The notes under the pieces were generated by a model. The model was not told the DNA's origin and searched no databases. It worked only from the letters and a program-made list of their open reading frames with translations. The position numbers and the translations under genes are program-made. From Kuschelorhynchus macadamiae (taxonomy: Eukaryota; Arthropoda; Insecta; Coleoptera; Curculionidae), in NCBI GenBank assembly GCA_030620095.1, contig JAUTXW010004707.1, positions 372,001 to 436,000 on the forward strand: 64,000 bases of DNA, written 5' to 3'. Positions 1-11,429 of the stretch are shown here, in pieces; within the stretch, counting starts at the first letter, position 1, and each line of letters starts with the position of its first letter.

Positions 1-270
1 GCGTCTAATACTGTATACTAAATGTGACGTGACAAAAATTTTATTCTGTTTTGGTTTGCTGAATGCAGGAAGTTACCTTCTTGGGTGAGTTTGAAAGTAT
101 AAATTACTAGGAATTTTAGTTAGCGTAACGAATTATTATTATATAAAAAAAAAAAAGGTTATTTTTAATTATGTGTCTATAAGTATATGTATGTAACATT
201 TTGTCTCTACATTTAAAAAAAAAAAAAATGTTGACTTCGCATAATATAAAATAGTACTGTTTTTAGTTTC

Positions 271-315
271 AGTCAAACAGCACTGATGAAGGCATTTAGC
301 CGAAACGTTTGCAAT
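271..315 (+). ncRNA. hammerhead-ribozyme-like motif, probably degenerate
   Basis: CTGATGA lies at 283-289 and GAAA at 302-305, separated by a short stem (GGC/GCC) with a small loop. This is the conserved core order of a hammerhead ribozyme. After the core, GTTT and AAAC can pair as a short stem III, but the pair next to the core is mismatched and no clear cleavage triplet follows, so activity is doubtful. Such motifs are known from the terminal repeats of Penelope-like elements and some insect SINEs. The motif ends about 95 bp before a (TA)n tract. The surrounding sequence (1-409) holds no coding signal that I recognise. Confidence 0.4.
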
Positions 316-408
316 AAACAAAATGAAAATTAGTGCCGAAAAATGAATTTGTTTTATTTTTCCAAAAAAATAACTTGAGGCCAAAAAAACCAAAGAAAAT
401 CTTCCTAC

Positions 409-409
<1 letters not shown>

Positions 410-465
<56 letters not shown>
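410..465. repeat. (TA)n microsatellite
   Basis: About 28 uninterrupted TA units. It is translated artefactually as Ile-Tyr repeats in several frames and is not coding. The following 466-867 holds no feature that I can support and would be intron of the plus-strand gene. Confidence 0.95.
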
Positions 466-466
<1 letters not shown>

Positions 467-867
467 CTATTTTTTTATCCAACCGCACGCCTTTGGCATA
501 CCATTTTCAGTGTTTATGAACGGCTAGCAATATGCAAAAAGCATAAATTGATCCAAAACTGGGTGCTACTACCTGAATTTTGAAATGAGATCAATGCCAA
601 ACTATGGAAGTGGCATTAATTATTGGTGGGTCACTATGTAGTCCTCTTCTCCAGACTATAGTTTTTCGTGTTCAGAATATTAATCTGGATATTACTTTCG
701 TCCAGTTCCGTCTATTCCGAATACTAAAATCATCGGGATATTTACAACACTAGTACAAGATGTTTTTTGGCAAGAATCCCTATTGTATTACACCTGCTTA
801 AGGTCATTAAATTAGATTCATTTATCACACATAATAGTATTGTTTTTTCATACGTTTTTGTTTGTAG

Positions 868-1059
868 GGATGAGATAATTGAAAAGAACGTTTCGTTCCC
901 CGAGAGAATGGAAATCAAAGTAAAATCAGAATCTTCGCCAAAACTGGAGCGCGAAATTAAAAATTATGGGCGTGATGCAGAAGCACGTTTACGACAAATT
1001 AAAAACAGTAGAAATCCAGAGCCTCTTTTTGAAGAAAGAATTAGAACTCTGAGAAATAG
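868..1059 (+). CDS. internal exon of an unidentified plus-strand host gene
   Basis: The acceptor is a T-rich tract ending in TTTGTAG at 861-867. The donor is AG|GTAGAGT with GT at 1060-1061. The 192-nt exon begins with the last base of a codon and ends with two bases of the next. It encodes a charged, probably helical stretch from DEIIEKNVSF to PLFEERIRTLRN, rich in Glu, Arg and Lys, with a possible coiled-coil section (KLEREIKNYGRDAEARLRQI). I do not recognise the family. An in-frame opening upstream of the acceptor gives a longer ORF from about 767, but its first 33 residues are intron-like, so I start the exon at the splice site. Earlier exons must lie left of the window. Two downstream exons, at 8828 and 17041, match its phase. 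Confidence 0.6.
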
Positions 1060-2305
1060 GTAGAGTATAATCACAGATAAATAGGACCGACAGATTTATC
1101 CCACGGACTGTGTATACAGAAAGGTGGTCAAAAGTTCCAATAATTAATTTTTATATTTTTTTGAGAGAATAATAATTGTCAAGTTTAAAAAAGAATATTT
1201 ATTGAGTAATCCCACCAGAATATTAATTTTCATTCCTAAATATTGCAAAACAATTTTTTTTTGAGAAAAATTAAAATCTTTTCTAAGAGTATGTTTCATA
1301 TATGAATATGTTTTAAATATAGGTTAATTAAATTACATTTTTTCTTAGCTGACACAAAATATGAAAATGACATCTGAGTTAAAAGTATAATTGAAATTTT
1401 AACCTATTATGTGTGCCTTTAAAAAAAGTTATACAAATTAAAAATTGGAATTTCCGACAAAAACTCAGTATACCGGGTGACAATGAAACTACTACCCAGG
1501 GCGCCATTTGACAACTGCTAGAAATAAAAATATGGAATTTGGTATGTTGCTAGGGTTGAATATTGTGAACATTTGAAACCTAAAAACAATTGAATATCGT
1601 TTCCGTTTTCCCCGGAAATGACAGCGACTTCGTTATTTTAAATAGAACACCCTGTAGATTTTATGTTTTTTGAACTCTATTAACAATTCTAACTACAACT
1701 TTTGTATAACATAACCTATGTCTAAAATGTATAGTTTTCCAAACAAAGGCACTTATAAATGTGCCATAATTCCCACTTATTTTTATTTTATGGAGAAACG
1801 GAATAGGCCAGGATAAAAACAATCACCGTTATTTACTCTTCATCTAACAAAATGTCAAAAAAGAAAATATTCGGTGTTTTAAAAAAAATGTGTTTCGCAA
1901 ATCGATTTTTCAAGTTTTGACCAGACCCTGTATCATAACGGGCCAACTGACTGGAACAAAACCTGCACTACCCAATCCTACTTTTTTATCCTTTATCCAC
2001 ATATGACAAGTTCAAGTTCCATAGACCGCTGCAAACTTGAAAATTTGAAACGCTATTTTCATGTTGTTAATGCTCATCTAAAGCTAACATCAATATTACT
2101 AGCACTTATTTAATTATACCACCGGCAAAGTTGGCTATGGATTCAAAATAATTTAATATAATATACTGATAAAAGGAATCCTCTTTTAATTCATTTAAAT
2201 TTTAAAAAAGAAATGAATATAGTAAGGTGAAAACAAATGAACTTTATTATACCTAGAGATGATTAATATTAACTAATACTAAAAGAAATAGAAAAAAGAA
2301 CGTAC

Positions 2306-3310
2306 TTAATCATAATCAAGATTTTCAAAAACACGACCTTCTTGTTCAGTATAGGTGTTACATTTTTCAACAATTTTCCGTAATACATTTTCTTTTTGAG
2401 TTATACTAATATTATTAATAGCACTAATAATTCGATTTCTTAAATTGTCCAAATTTTCAGGTTCAGTTAAATACACTCTTTCTTTGATATGACCCTAGAA
2501 GAAAAAATCTAGAGGTGTCAAATCTGGTGAACGTGTTGGCCACCTTACTGATCCCCAAACCTGTCATTTAAATAATCTATACATATTCGAGCATTATGGG
2601 CCGATGCACCATCTTGTTGAAAGTAGATTTTGGGAATTTCTGCAAGAGGTAAATTGTCCAAAAAAATCGGTAATTGTTGTTTCTAGAAAGTTCAAATAAG
2701 TTTTTGCTGTAAGGGGCTCATTAAAAAATATTGTTCCTACAATTATGGTTCCTAAAACACCTAGCCACACCTTAACACCAAAGCGTTCTTAGAAAGATCC
2801 TTCTCTAAATAAATGTTGATTTTCATTTGCCTAGTATCTTACGTTGTTTCTGTTGAACATTCCCAGATTCGTAAAGCGAGATTCATCCGAAAATAATATT
2901 AATCTATTAAAATTTTTATTAATCTATTAAAATTATTATTAAACTCGCCGAGTAGTCACTAACACCCAAGTGTTGGTTTTATAGGGCTTTTACTTATGTT
3001 TCTTCAAAATGTTATATGCTCTTTCTCTGCTAACCCCAACCTCACTTTCAATTTGGCGAGTAGAAATGCTTGGATCAGCATTCACACATGCCAGAACATT
3101 TATTTCAGCTTCTTCACTAATAATGAACTTTCCTTCATTTTCATTTTGTGGGACTGTTTTCAAATGACGCCACGGAAAATAGGCATACCAGGGTTGGTTT
3201 TTTTCGGGGTATCGCTCTGCGTAGAGTGTTTGAACCTGCCTTTTATTTTGCAAGCACTCGCCATAAACGAGAAGCATATCTATTTGTTCCGCCCTTGTAA
3301 AACTTGCCAT
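2306..3310 (-). pseudogene. DD41D-type mariner-like transposase relic
   Basis: The N-terminal part is open over 106 codons: MASFTRAEQIDMLLVYGEC, then AERYPEKNQPW, then a second helix-turn-helix (TRQIESEVGVSRERAYNILKK). This is the DUF4817-like DNA-binding module usual in this group. Downstream, in other frames, the catalytic blocks FQQDGASAHN and WPTRSPDLTPLDFF can be read near 2500-2620, and the C-terminus ends at a TAA at 2306-2308. Several frameshifts and stops separate the blocks, so no complete protein can be made. It lies just inside the left arm of the inverted repeat starting at 1471. Confidence 0.8.
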
Positions 3311-4930
3311 TTTAAAGAAATTACAAAAAACTTTTAGTCTACATCAATAGATATGCGAAATAGAGCACCAGAATTTACAAAAATTGCAACAATCTACCAA
3401 GCCCACAAGTGATAAAAGATACTTGTCAAAATTTAATTGTTTTTAAAAACGAAAGCAACCTCTGTCAAGGCTAATATGATTATTTTAATTTTAGCTAAAC
3501 TTTGTTTCTAGGTGGTTATCCCCTTTGAGGAAGAATAAAAATAGAGTTCATTATTTAGATATTTAGCCACTGCCAAGATTACCTCACAGTATAAGATCGA
3601 TCGTACGACGATGCCAAGCCTAGCCAGGAACAGCAATATTTATACCAATTTATATTACGGTGAATATGTTTAAACATGATGCAATAAAATTTTCTTACAA
3701 AAAATAGTAATGTATTTCCAGTATTAGTTTTTAAGCAGTATAAAGAAATTACTTTTATTGCAAAATAGTAAAATACAAACTAAAATACCTAAAGTGTCAG
3801 ATCAGATTTCACCAGTAACAAGAGTTTTAGTTAGCTGTGGCAAACCCGATCGACAACTCCACGTATTAGACCATCCCACTGTGGTATTAGACCATCCCAC
3901 TTTCATTGATAACGGATCCTTATAGTAAAAAAGTATAATAGTCTACAGTAAACATTGTTACAGGGTCACGTGACCGACGTGGCTTAAAAACCAACCAATA
4001 GTGGGTCGTGGAACTACAATAAATTTTAACATTAAAGAAATTAATTTGCTAAAAACTATTTTATTAGATACCAAGCTTTTCTTAGCGTCACTACTGCATG
4101 TGTTTTAATGTATTATTGTGTATTTGTTGATATGGCTCAAATCTTCTAATTATATGTTGCCTTACTTCAAGAAGCAGCGTTTTAAAGGGGCGGTGACGTT
4201 AGAAGAACATTAATTTTTTAAATATTTAATAAATAAGTTTTATTTACTTTTTCTTGGACATTGCGAAACTAGGAGCTTTAGTTGACCTAACTATGGTGCA
4301 GTAATGTGAGTTTGTAAAAAAATGGCCGTTTAAGTTTAGAATTTTCTTTTAATCACTAAGGACACAGCAAGATTTCTTTTTCCAGGAGGCATGTCTAATG
4401 AAACATACCTTATTCACTTATTTTGGGTCACAGGTTCAGTATAATAGAACGTTTATTTCGTCGGGGGCCATGTGAGAATCTTCAGAACCAAAGTGCTACA
4501 AAAAAGACTCTGAGGTGATTTTTTTGCCGATTTCAATAGTTTTTCCTATCAGAGAATTAAAATAATTATCGAATATACCTATACTGCATTAAAATAGTCG
4601 AAGGGCGTCTCACGCTCAAAAAAATGTACTGCGATTTCGAAAATCACTAGATTTTGGATGAAATCTGGGGAAATAACAAAGTTTCGTTTTCGCGCCTTTT
4701 TTAAATTTTCACTTGAGTTAGGCCAATTTTTTATATAAGTGTTGTCAGGTAAAGGAATTTAAATGGTGATTCTTTGGGTATTAAAAGTAAAAATGTGTTG
4801 GTAAATATGTTCTAAAATGGTTAGAATTTAAGATTTAGATTATTGAATATTAAAAAAAATCTTTTATTTTTTAAATTTTAGCTATTAACATGGAAAAACA
4901 ATATGACAATTGGCTATTCTATTCGCATCT
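3311..4930. other. no gene recognised
   Basis: AT-rich sequence with stops in all frames. A short direct repeat (ATTAGACCATCCCACT, twice near 3865-3900) is the only local structure noted. It is interpreted as intron of the plus-strand gene plus decayed transposon sequence. Confidence 0.4.
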
Positions 4931-4939
4931 AATAGCGCT

Positions 4940-6240
4940 CGCTTTTTTTTTACTTTCCTCGGGAGAGGAAAGTATTCTAGTTACAAAAAAACATGTTTTC
5001 TCGGTTAGTCTGTATGTCTGCCCGAGATAAAGCTCAAGAACTGCTTGTCCTATTTATTTCAAGTTTTGGTTAAAAATTAAACGTCATATGATGATGACGT
5101 GGTAACATTTTGGTAAAAATCCAATATGGCTGAACAAAATGGCGGTTTATTCAAATGTTAAAAAAATATTACTAAGAAACTGCTTATCAATTTTATCCAA
5201 ATTTTGCAGAAAAATTAGGTTTGACATGACCATCAACTGATAAGTTTTGCTACAAATCCAAAATGTCGGTCTAATAAAATATTGTGTGTCAATGCAGAAA
5301 ACTACTACATCGATTATGTTTAAATTTTCCGCAGAATTCAAATATTATATAGGGATGAACTGGTAAAAATGTTGAGACAAATTCAAAACAGCGGCCTAAT
5401 TAAATGTTTAAAAATATCTGAAAAAAGTATTTATCGGGTTGATTGATTGATGACATCCCCATTTTAAATATTTATTACTAAAATTTATGAATTGTCCACT
5501 TAATATCGATTTTTAATCAAATCTGTATAAGTATTAAAATTCGCTCGCATTCTAGACATTCCTACTTTCATTTTTTAAATATTTACTAAAAAAAGATTTC
5601 TCCTTTCTTTCAGCCAAATCTACACAAATGTTAAAATTCCGCCGCCATGTTGGCATTACAATCTTGAATTTTTAAAATGCTGACAAAAATTTATGATGTG
5701 CAGTCTTAGATACCCCTAAATGCCGAATTTTAATCAAATTGCAAAAATTTTAAAATAAGTCTGCTGTGGTGGTGCCGCCATTTTTAATTCTCAAATATTG
5801 ACTAAAATTTCATAACTTTTATTCTTAAATAGGTACTTCTAGATACTGATATTTCAGCCGAATCTGTACAAATGACAAAATTCGTTAGCTATATTGGCGC
5901 CACCATTTTGATTTTTGTTGTGCATTCTTAAATAATCCCCACAAATGTTAAAATCATCCGTCCGACCTGTTAACATTGTCATTTTGATACTGCTATTTTG
6001 AATTTTTAAATGCTGACACTTAAATTTTCCTAGGCACTGATTTTCAGTTTTAGCTACACAAGTAGCAAAATTCGTCGGCCATATTGGCGACGCCATTTTG
6101 GATTTCTAAATGTTGACTAAAAAAATTCGGACTTTTTATATCCAGAAGTGTATGCATGTCAAATTTGAAAATAATCGGTAAGTGCTGAAAAATCCATTAC
6201 AAGATTTGAACCAGACATACAAACATACAATCAGACGAAT
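4940..6240. repeat. dispersed repeat R1, long copy with degenerate tandem units
   Basis: The copy starts with a small hairpin (CTTTCCTCGGGAGAGGAAAG) and then shows a degenerate unit of about 90-125 bp. Each unit contains a phrase like GCCATATTGGCGCCACC followed by ATTTTG and TTTTTAAATGCTGAC, at about 5640, 5765, 5886, 5985 and 6076. Shorter relatives lie at 6775-6905, 21480-21600, 36780-37090 and 47930-48310. There is no long ORF. The family is not identified. Confidence 0.55.
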
Positions 6241-6493
6241 AGGAGGCTAATAAAAGCGCGTTAAAAGCATTGATCTTAGTTTAAAACTTTAACACCCGTA
6301 TTCACTAAAGAGGTTTAAATTTAGACAAGGTCTAACTTGACAGGTACGGGTTTAAGATGACATTTTCAACAACTGAACAAATAATTTTTCTAAATGTTAC
6401 AATTACAAAATGATAGTGACATAAGGCAAACATAAGTAAAAACTAAAGTTTAATAATATATAAATAACTAATTTCCTTTTAAACTTACCTAAC

Positions 6494-6679
6494 TTAATGG
6501 TTTGAATTTAGATAATGAAGTAGAGAACTATTATTTCTTTGAAGTTTGTAAAAATACCTATTTGCCTCATTAAGAAATAGGTAAGAATCCTTCTTTTTGT
6601 CAACGACAATGAAGCATGGCCCATTTTCTTCATTTTCGTACATCAAATATTTTAACAGGTCGTCATTTTGTTTCGCCAT
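6494..6679 (-). CDS. short ORF of unknown origin
   Basis: A 61-codon ORF starts MAKQNDDLLKYLMYENEE and continues through PCFIVVDKKKDSYLFLNEA to a stop in an AT-rich setting. The composition is protein-like (balanced charged and hydrophobic residues), unlike the random ORFs nearby. A good donor-like sequence (AG|GTAAGT) lies 13-18 bp after the stop, so it could be the remnant of a first exon. I do not recognise it. It may belong to a transposon. Confidence 0.25.
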   Translation of the reverse strand: MAKQNDDLLKYLMYENEENGPCFIVVDKKKDSYLFLNEANRYFYKLQRNNSSLLHYLNSNH

Positions 6680-6774
6680 ATTGAATTCGTACCAATATTT
6701 TACCAGTTTTTTTTTTATATCAGAAGTAATTTTTGTCGAAAATTAAATAAAATTAAAGTTAATCGAGTAAGTGG

Positions 6775-6905
6775 ATTTTTTAGCTATACCGGAACAGACC
6801 GACCGACCGACAGTAATGGAAAAACGTGAGGATCTGTAAAAACCTGGAACGATATTTTTTTTCACGATTAATGATATTTCCTTATGCGGGAAGTGAAAAC
6901 TCACG
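6775..6905. repeat. R1 repeat fragment
   Basis: It contains AGACCGACCGACCGACAG, GAAAAACGTGAGGATCTG and a terminal GGGAAGTGAAAAC, matching the distal part of R1 copies at 21480 and 48180. The flanking 6906-7188 shows nothing further. Confidence 0.55.
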
Positions 6906-7729
6906 CCGTTACTGGCATTCGTCAACAAATGGCCACGGTTTGGGCATGGTCATCCCCACTTCTTGTTTTATCATAACCATTGGTCGATAGAATGTGAAAA
7001 ATAGGGGAATCATGTTGGCGCATACCCCTAACGTGATTTATGAATGAGTTATGATCTCTACTTTAATTCTTACTCTAAGGTTATCACACTAGGTTAAGTT
7101 ATCATTAACTTAACTTTTATAAACAACTGCAAAATGGAAAATTAGGCAGCCTATTTTTATGATGTTAATATTTATCCAAAGCTAAAAACAGTCAGTTGAC
7201 CCGTTATGGTACAGGGTCTGATCAAAAGTTGAACAATCGATTTGCGAAAAACAATTTTTTTTTAAACTCAGAACATAGGTTATGTTTTACAAAAGTTGTT
7301 TGGAATTGTTAAGAAAGTTCAAAAAACATAAAATATACAGGATGTTCCATTTAAAATAACGAAGTCTCGGTCATTTCCGGGGAAACCGGAAACGATATTC
7401 AATTGTTTTTATGTTACGAATGTTCACAATATTCAACCCTATCAACACACCAAATTCCAGATTTTTATATCTAGCCGTTTTCAAATGGCGCACTGGGTAG
7501 TAGTTTCATTGTCACCCGGTATATGTACAAAAACTTTTCTTAAACAAATTTTTCATATTTCGGCAAATAAGCCCAATTTTATAAAAATATGTCGATTTTG
7601 GTAGGTGACAATTATTCACGTGACTATTTCTAAATAAGGGATTTTTCATATTAAAGAAGCAAAACTTATTGAATATGCTAAATTTTAACAAAGTTAACTT
7701 AAAAAATACTAACGTTTTCAAGGGCACTG

Positions 7730-8285
7730 TACAAAGTTTGACACATGAATCTCGGTCTATGAAAAGAATGGCAATGGTGCAATGATCATTCAACCCTGCA
7801 TATCCACGGAAACGGCCTGTTTTTGACATACCTCCCCCTTTCGTCGATGTTTTAGATCTGTCTGGTGTACTTTACAGGGAGTAAATTAAGCATGTCTAAA
7901 ACTTTGAGATCTGGTTGGTCTCATAAAAATAATACATATGGTGTTAAAACGCTAATATTTTTTTCAGACACCTTGTACATTTTAAATTTGGAAAGTGACA
8001 TACTATGACAAATGTGAACAAAGCTACTAAGTTTTTAAAAAATCTATATGTATTTATTAAAATATCCTTAAAAAATATGTTTTGCCAAATACAATAATTT
8101 ATCGCATATGTAAAGTTAGCCGCATGAATCTGGGGCTATGAAGAGAATACAGGTAAATACGAAAATGCTTCATTGATCCTTGGGGATTCGCTAAGATTCT
8201 GCATACCCATGGAAGTGGCCTGTTTTTGATTATATTTTTCTTTCTCCGCGGCCCAAGATCCGTTCAGCACACTTTACACTGAAGG
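7730..8285. repeat. pair of degenerate direct repeats
   Basis: A block of about 150 bp at 7730-7885 recurs at 8115-8285 (shared phrases CATGAATCT, GGCTATGAA, CCTGCATA or CTGCATACCCA, GGCCTGTTTTTGA, ACTTTACA). Similarity is moderate. It is probably part of an unidentified repeat; the overlapping minus-strand ORF of 105 codons is not convincing as a gene. Confidence 0.4.
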
Positions 8286-8629
8286 CCACAACTCGATTGA
8301 GAGAGACTACCTAGTAGAATATGTCCCGCTATGATTGGATACTAATAATATAATATAATAATAATAATATACTGTTGCAGCTACTTTAATCATCCCAAAC
8401 TTCTTTTTATATTTTGTATGTTTTAGAAGTTATTAGTTGATTCATGCATAGCAGGTTTCCAAATGAGTACATTGCAGTAGTGTTTGAGCATTAATTCGGT
8501 TCTTAAGTTCTTTCTCTTAGCAACATCTACCATTTGCAAACACAAATGTTGTCAGATGGAATGTTTTTACTATTAATAATATAACTTAATAGCTTCTTCG
8601 CAAAAAAGTTTATTATTTTAAATAAATTG

Positions 8630-8662
8630 CCGACGTTTCGACATACTCATGTGATCTTCAGG
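8630..8662 (-). ncRNA. hammerhead-like / Penelope terminal motif
   Basis: Read on the minus strand, CTGAAGATC is followed about 10 bases later by GTCGAAACGTCGG. This is the CTGAAGA...CGAAACGTCG signature seen at the ends of the Penelope-like fragments near 61-63.5 kb. CTGAAGA differs from the hammerhead CTGATGA core by one base, so it is probably inactive. No Penelope coding sequence is adjacent. Confidence 0.35.
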
Positions 8663-8827
8663 AGTAGAGAGAGACAACCGACATACACCTCATTGCAAAT
8701 ATCAATTGAGCATTGTCATTACCAGTCATATCAAAATATTTCCTAAATTTACAATTTGAATAATAACAAGTTTTACATATGCATAAAATATTAGGAAACT
8801 AAAACTTTTTTCTAAACATAGGTATAG

Positions 8828-9050
8828 CTCCTCCGTGACTTCAACGTCTTCTGGAACGTGTTTCATGCCAAGCAGTTATGAGCAAAAATCATATTTTATC
8901 CAAAATTCGGATGTCAGCAACCCACCTGGGGTTTCAACCAATCCATTTGAAGATGACGATTATGACGATGAGTTGAACCCATTCCGTGATGAAAATAACG
9001 ATCAGTTAGACAAGACAAACCCATTTAGAGAGGACTATGATTGTGATTGA
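8828..9050 (+). CDS. terminal exon with three NPF motifs
   Basis: The acceptor is TATAG at 8823-8827, or an alternative ATAG ending at 8821 that adds two codons in the same frame. With the donor at 1059, AG plus C makes a Ser codon and the reading continues SSSVTSTSSGTCFMPSSYEQ, then an acidic tail ending in TGA at 9048. The tail has three Asn-Pro-Phe motifs in acidic context: NPFEDDDYDD, NPFRDENND and NPFREDYDCD. NPF in acidic tails is the classical ligand of EH-domain endocytic proteins, as in Rabenosyn-5, EHBP1 and syndapin. I infer an endocytic or recycling adaptor but cannot choose a family. A poly(A) signal follows. Confidence 0.6.
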
Positions 9051-9178
9051 TGATTGTTTAAATTAGGTTTAGAAGTTGTCTTTTTGAGATATTTGTTTAT
9101 GGATTATAGTATTTTAGTTATATTCCTGTATTATATTATTTTGATTTGTGTAAGAATAATATACTTATTTAATGATTC

Positions 9179-9184
9179 AATAAA
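9179..9184 (+). promoter_or_regulatory. poly(A) signal of the NPF exon
   Basis: AATAAA occurs about 130 bp after the stop codon at 9050, at a usual distance for a 3' end of the NPF-tailed transcript. Confidence 0.5.
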
Positions 9185-9945
9185 AAAATTTAAGTATTCA
9201 ATATAAAAGATGAAAATTGTGAAAAACTTTTTTAAACTGTCATATCTCCGCCATTGTTTATTAACTTTACTAAAAAAATTACATGTAATCTCACCTTATC
9301 CTAATTTTTTCTAACCTATCCTCAATTTTTGATTTAATTATACCGGGTGTCCAAAATATTTGTTAAACATCTCCATTTAAAATTCTATTTTTAACGAATT
9401 TCTTAAATACCACATCCCGTATATGATTTTGTTGTTAAAAAGCTGAAAATGTGTTCTTTCAGAAAATAGTGTGTTGGCTGTATGTATCTCATTATTATTT
9501 AGAAATATTAAGAATTTGTCTAAAGTTCCAAAAAATAAAAAAAAGAACTGTTGGCGGCATATTCTTAAAAAACTAATGTTGTACTTTGTTTTTCAGTACG
9601 ATAATTGAATAAACTCACTAGTAATGTGGAAAAATGGAACACCCTATATATATATTTTTTCTCTCCGATACAGAATTAACAGATCAACATTTTTTATTAT
9701 TACACTTATCTCAAAATTCCTGAAGGTTTTTGAAATATTCTTAAAAAACTAATGTTGTACTTTGTTTTTCAGTACGGTAATTGAATAACCTCACTAGTAA
9801 TGTTCATAAGTAAGCACCTTCGCGATTTTGAATAATAAATAGGTCAGCGTAGTTATAGCTATGGGAAAAAACCTAAAATCCCAACATTTTTTGTAATTAC
9901 GTTTACCGCATAAAATTTGAATTACTGCCAAGAGTTAAGCCGTAA

Positions 9946-10122
9946 AGACGTTTTACATGCTGCAGGTCTTCCTACAAGTTGCAAGAGACTTGCACAAAGG
10001 CATACGCTGACACTTGCAATTGAAATACAACTGCCGCTTTACAGTCTGCAAGACAAATTGCCCGCAATATCTTGCAGGTGCAACCCCTTGCTGCAAGAAA
10101 CTTGCAGCATGTAAAACGTCCT
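9946..10122. mobile_element. small MITE, Harbinger-like by target site
   Basis: A 177-bp unit has inverted ends, AAGACGTTTTACATGCTGCA on the left and the inverse of AGGACGTTTTACATGCTGCA on the right. It is flanked by TAA on both sides (9943-9945 and 10123-10125). A 3-bp TAA/TTA duplication is typical of PIF/Harbinger elements. It sits between the left end of DD41D copy A and its transposase, so it inserted after that element. The 65-codon ORF covering it is not a gene. Confidence 0.65.
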
Positions 10123-10374
10123 TAACCTTTATTTAATATTATTGACAAGTGTTGCCCAAATTATTAACTAGAATTTAAGTAGGCCATGAAAAACAAATTG
10201 TCTAGAAACTGTCAAACAACTAAAACATATCGGCAATTTACTTATTCGTTTTTTAAGTTTTACAAATTGAAATAATTATCGGATTTTTCATATAGTGTTC
10301 TTTACCTTCTACGTAGTTCATTTTTCGTTTGTTTGCGTCACTGTTTAGAAGTTTTATTTGAACGTTCTATCGTC

Positions 10375-11429
10375 ATGGAGTACACCCGCGAAGAACTGGT
10401 TGATATGGTTTTTGTGTTGTGTGAGAATCGCATAGAAATGCCTTTTTGGCCAGTAGGATTTATGCGCAAAATTATCCAGAACGAAGGCACCCAGACAGAA
10501 GGAGCATGACGAACTTATTAGAGAGATTTATGGCAACGGGAAATGTAAATTATACAAGACCAGTTAGAAATAGGCCCGTTCGAACGGAAGAAAATGAATT
10601 AGCTGTGCTATTAGCTGTCACGGAAAATCCTTCTGTTAGCCAAAAAGCAGTCGGGGATGCCGTAGGAGTAAGCGAAAGAACTGTTCAGCGAATTTTAAAG
10701 AGCCATAAATTTCATGCATATCATATTCAGTTGCATCAAGAACTCCTTCCAGCAGATTTTGAGAAACGTGTTGACTTTTGTAATTGGGCACAAGCTAAAA
10801 TTAGGTTAAGCTTTGATTTTTTTGATAAAGTTTTATTCTCTGATGAGGCCACATTTCATAAGAATGGATTTGTAAATCGTCATAACTACCATTACTACGC
10901 CGACCATAATCCAAGAATTTTTAGGCAGCTTGATCTACAACACAGATGGTCAGTTAATGTGTGGGGGGAAATTATTGGTGAACATGTTATTGGTCCCCAT
11001 TTTTTTAATGGACATTTAACTGGAGACATGTATCTCGACTTCCTAGAAAATCACTTGCCAAATTTGTGCGAAAATTTGCCGGTTAATCTGAGAAATACAA
11101 TGTGGTTGCAACAAGATGGTGCTCCAGCACATTTTTCGTTGCCAGTTAGGGATCATTTAAATAATAATTTTCCAGATCGATGGATTGGAAGACAGGGAGC
11201 AAGTGCGTGGCCGCCCCGGTCGCCTGATCTAACGAAATTAGATTTTTTTCTATGGGGCTACGTTAAGGAAATTGTTTACAACAAACCTCCAACAACTCCC
11301 GAAAATATGCAGCAACGGATTAGAACCGCATTTCAAAGTATTACGCCCGAAGTATTAAGAATAGTAGGAAGATCTTTTCATACCCGTCTTCGTTTATGCC
11401 TCGAAGAGAATGGAAGACATATGTTCTAA
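10375..11429 (+). pseudogene. DD41D transposase, one frameshift from intact
   Basis: The start is ATG at 10375 (MEYTREELVDMVFVLCENR), followed by a one-base loss near 10428-10433. The frame then continues for more than 325 codons (HRNAFLASRIYAQNYPERR) to TAA at 11429, for about 352 residues in total. Order: DUF4817-like N-terminus; second helix-turn-helix (SVSQKAVGDAVGVSERTVQR); catalytic D in LFSDEATFH; D in LQQDGAPAHF; D in SPDLTKLDFFLWG. There are 41 residues between the second and third Asp, counted directly, which puts it in the DD41D division of the IS630-Tc1-mariner superfamily. All three Asp are present. The product would be a nuclear DDE/D transposase. It lies inside element copy A. 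Confidence 0.85.

Larger units (their letters stand above)
1471..7521. mobile_element. region bounded by inverted repeats (old composite DD41D-type element)
   Basis: The sequence starting TACCGGGTGACAATGAAAC at 1471 is repeated in inverse orientation ending at 7521. The match continues inward past a CATAACCTATG block and ends with a CGTTATG-containing block near 1957 and 7189. The left arm carries an extra insertion of about 160 bp (1720-1880). A minus-strand transposase relic lies inside next to the left arm. The interior is enlarged by a dispersed repeat (4940-6240). The arms differ by many substitutions, so the pair is old. It is unclear whether this is one element or two related copies in opposite orientation. 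Confidence 0.55.

Noticed and set aside
2996..3337. 113-codon plus-strand ORF
   Set aside because: It is the antisense shadow of the DD41D transposase N-terminus on the minus strand, which has clear homology.
5640..6110. CRISPR-like regular repeats
   Set aside because: Units of the R1 repeat are degenerate and continuous, without identical repeats and unique spacers, and the genome is eukaryotic.
7512..7829. 105-codon minus-strand ORF
   Set aside because: It starts in one unit of a degenerate direct repeat and runs to the right arm of an inverted repeat, with a Phe/Lys-rich random composition and no domain.
9917..10114. 65-codon ORF
   Set aside because: It falls almost wholly inside a 177-bp MITE whose inverted ends and TAA flanks explain the sequence.
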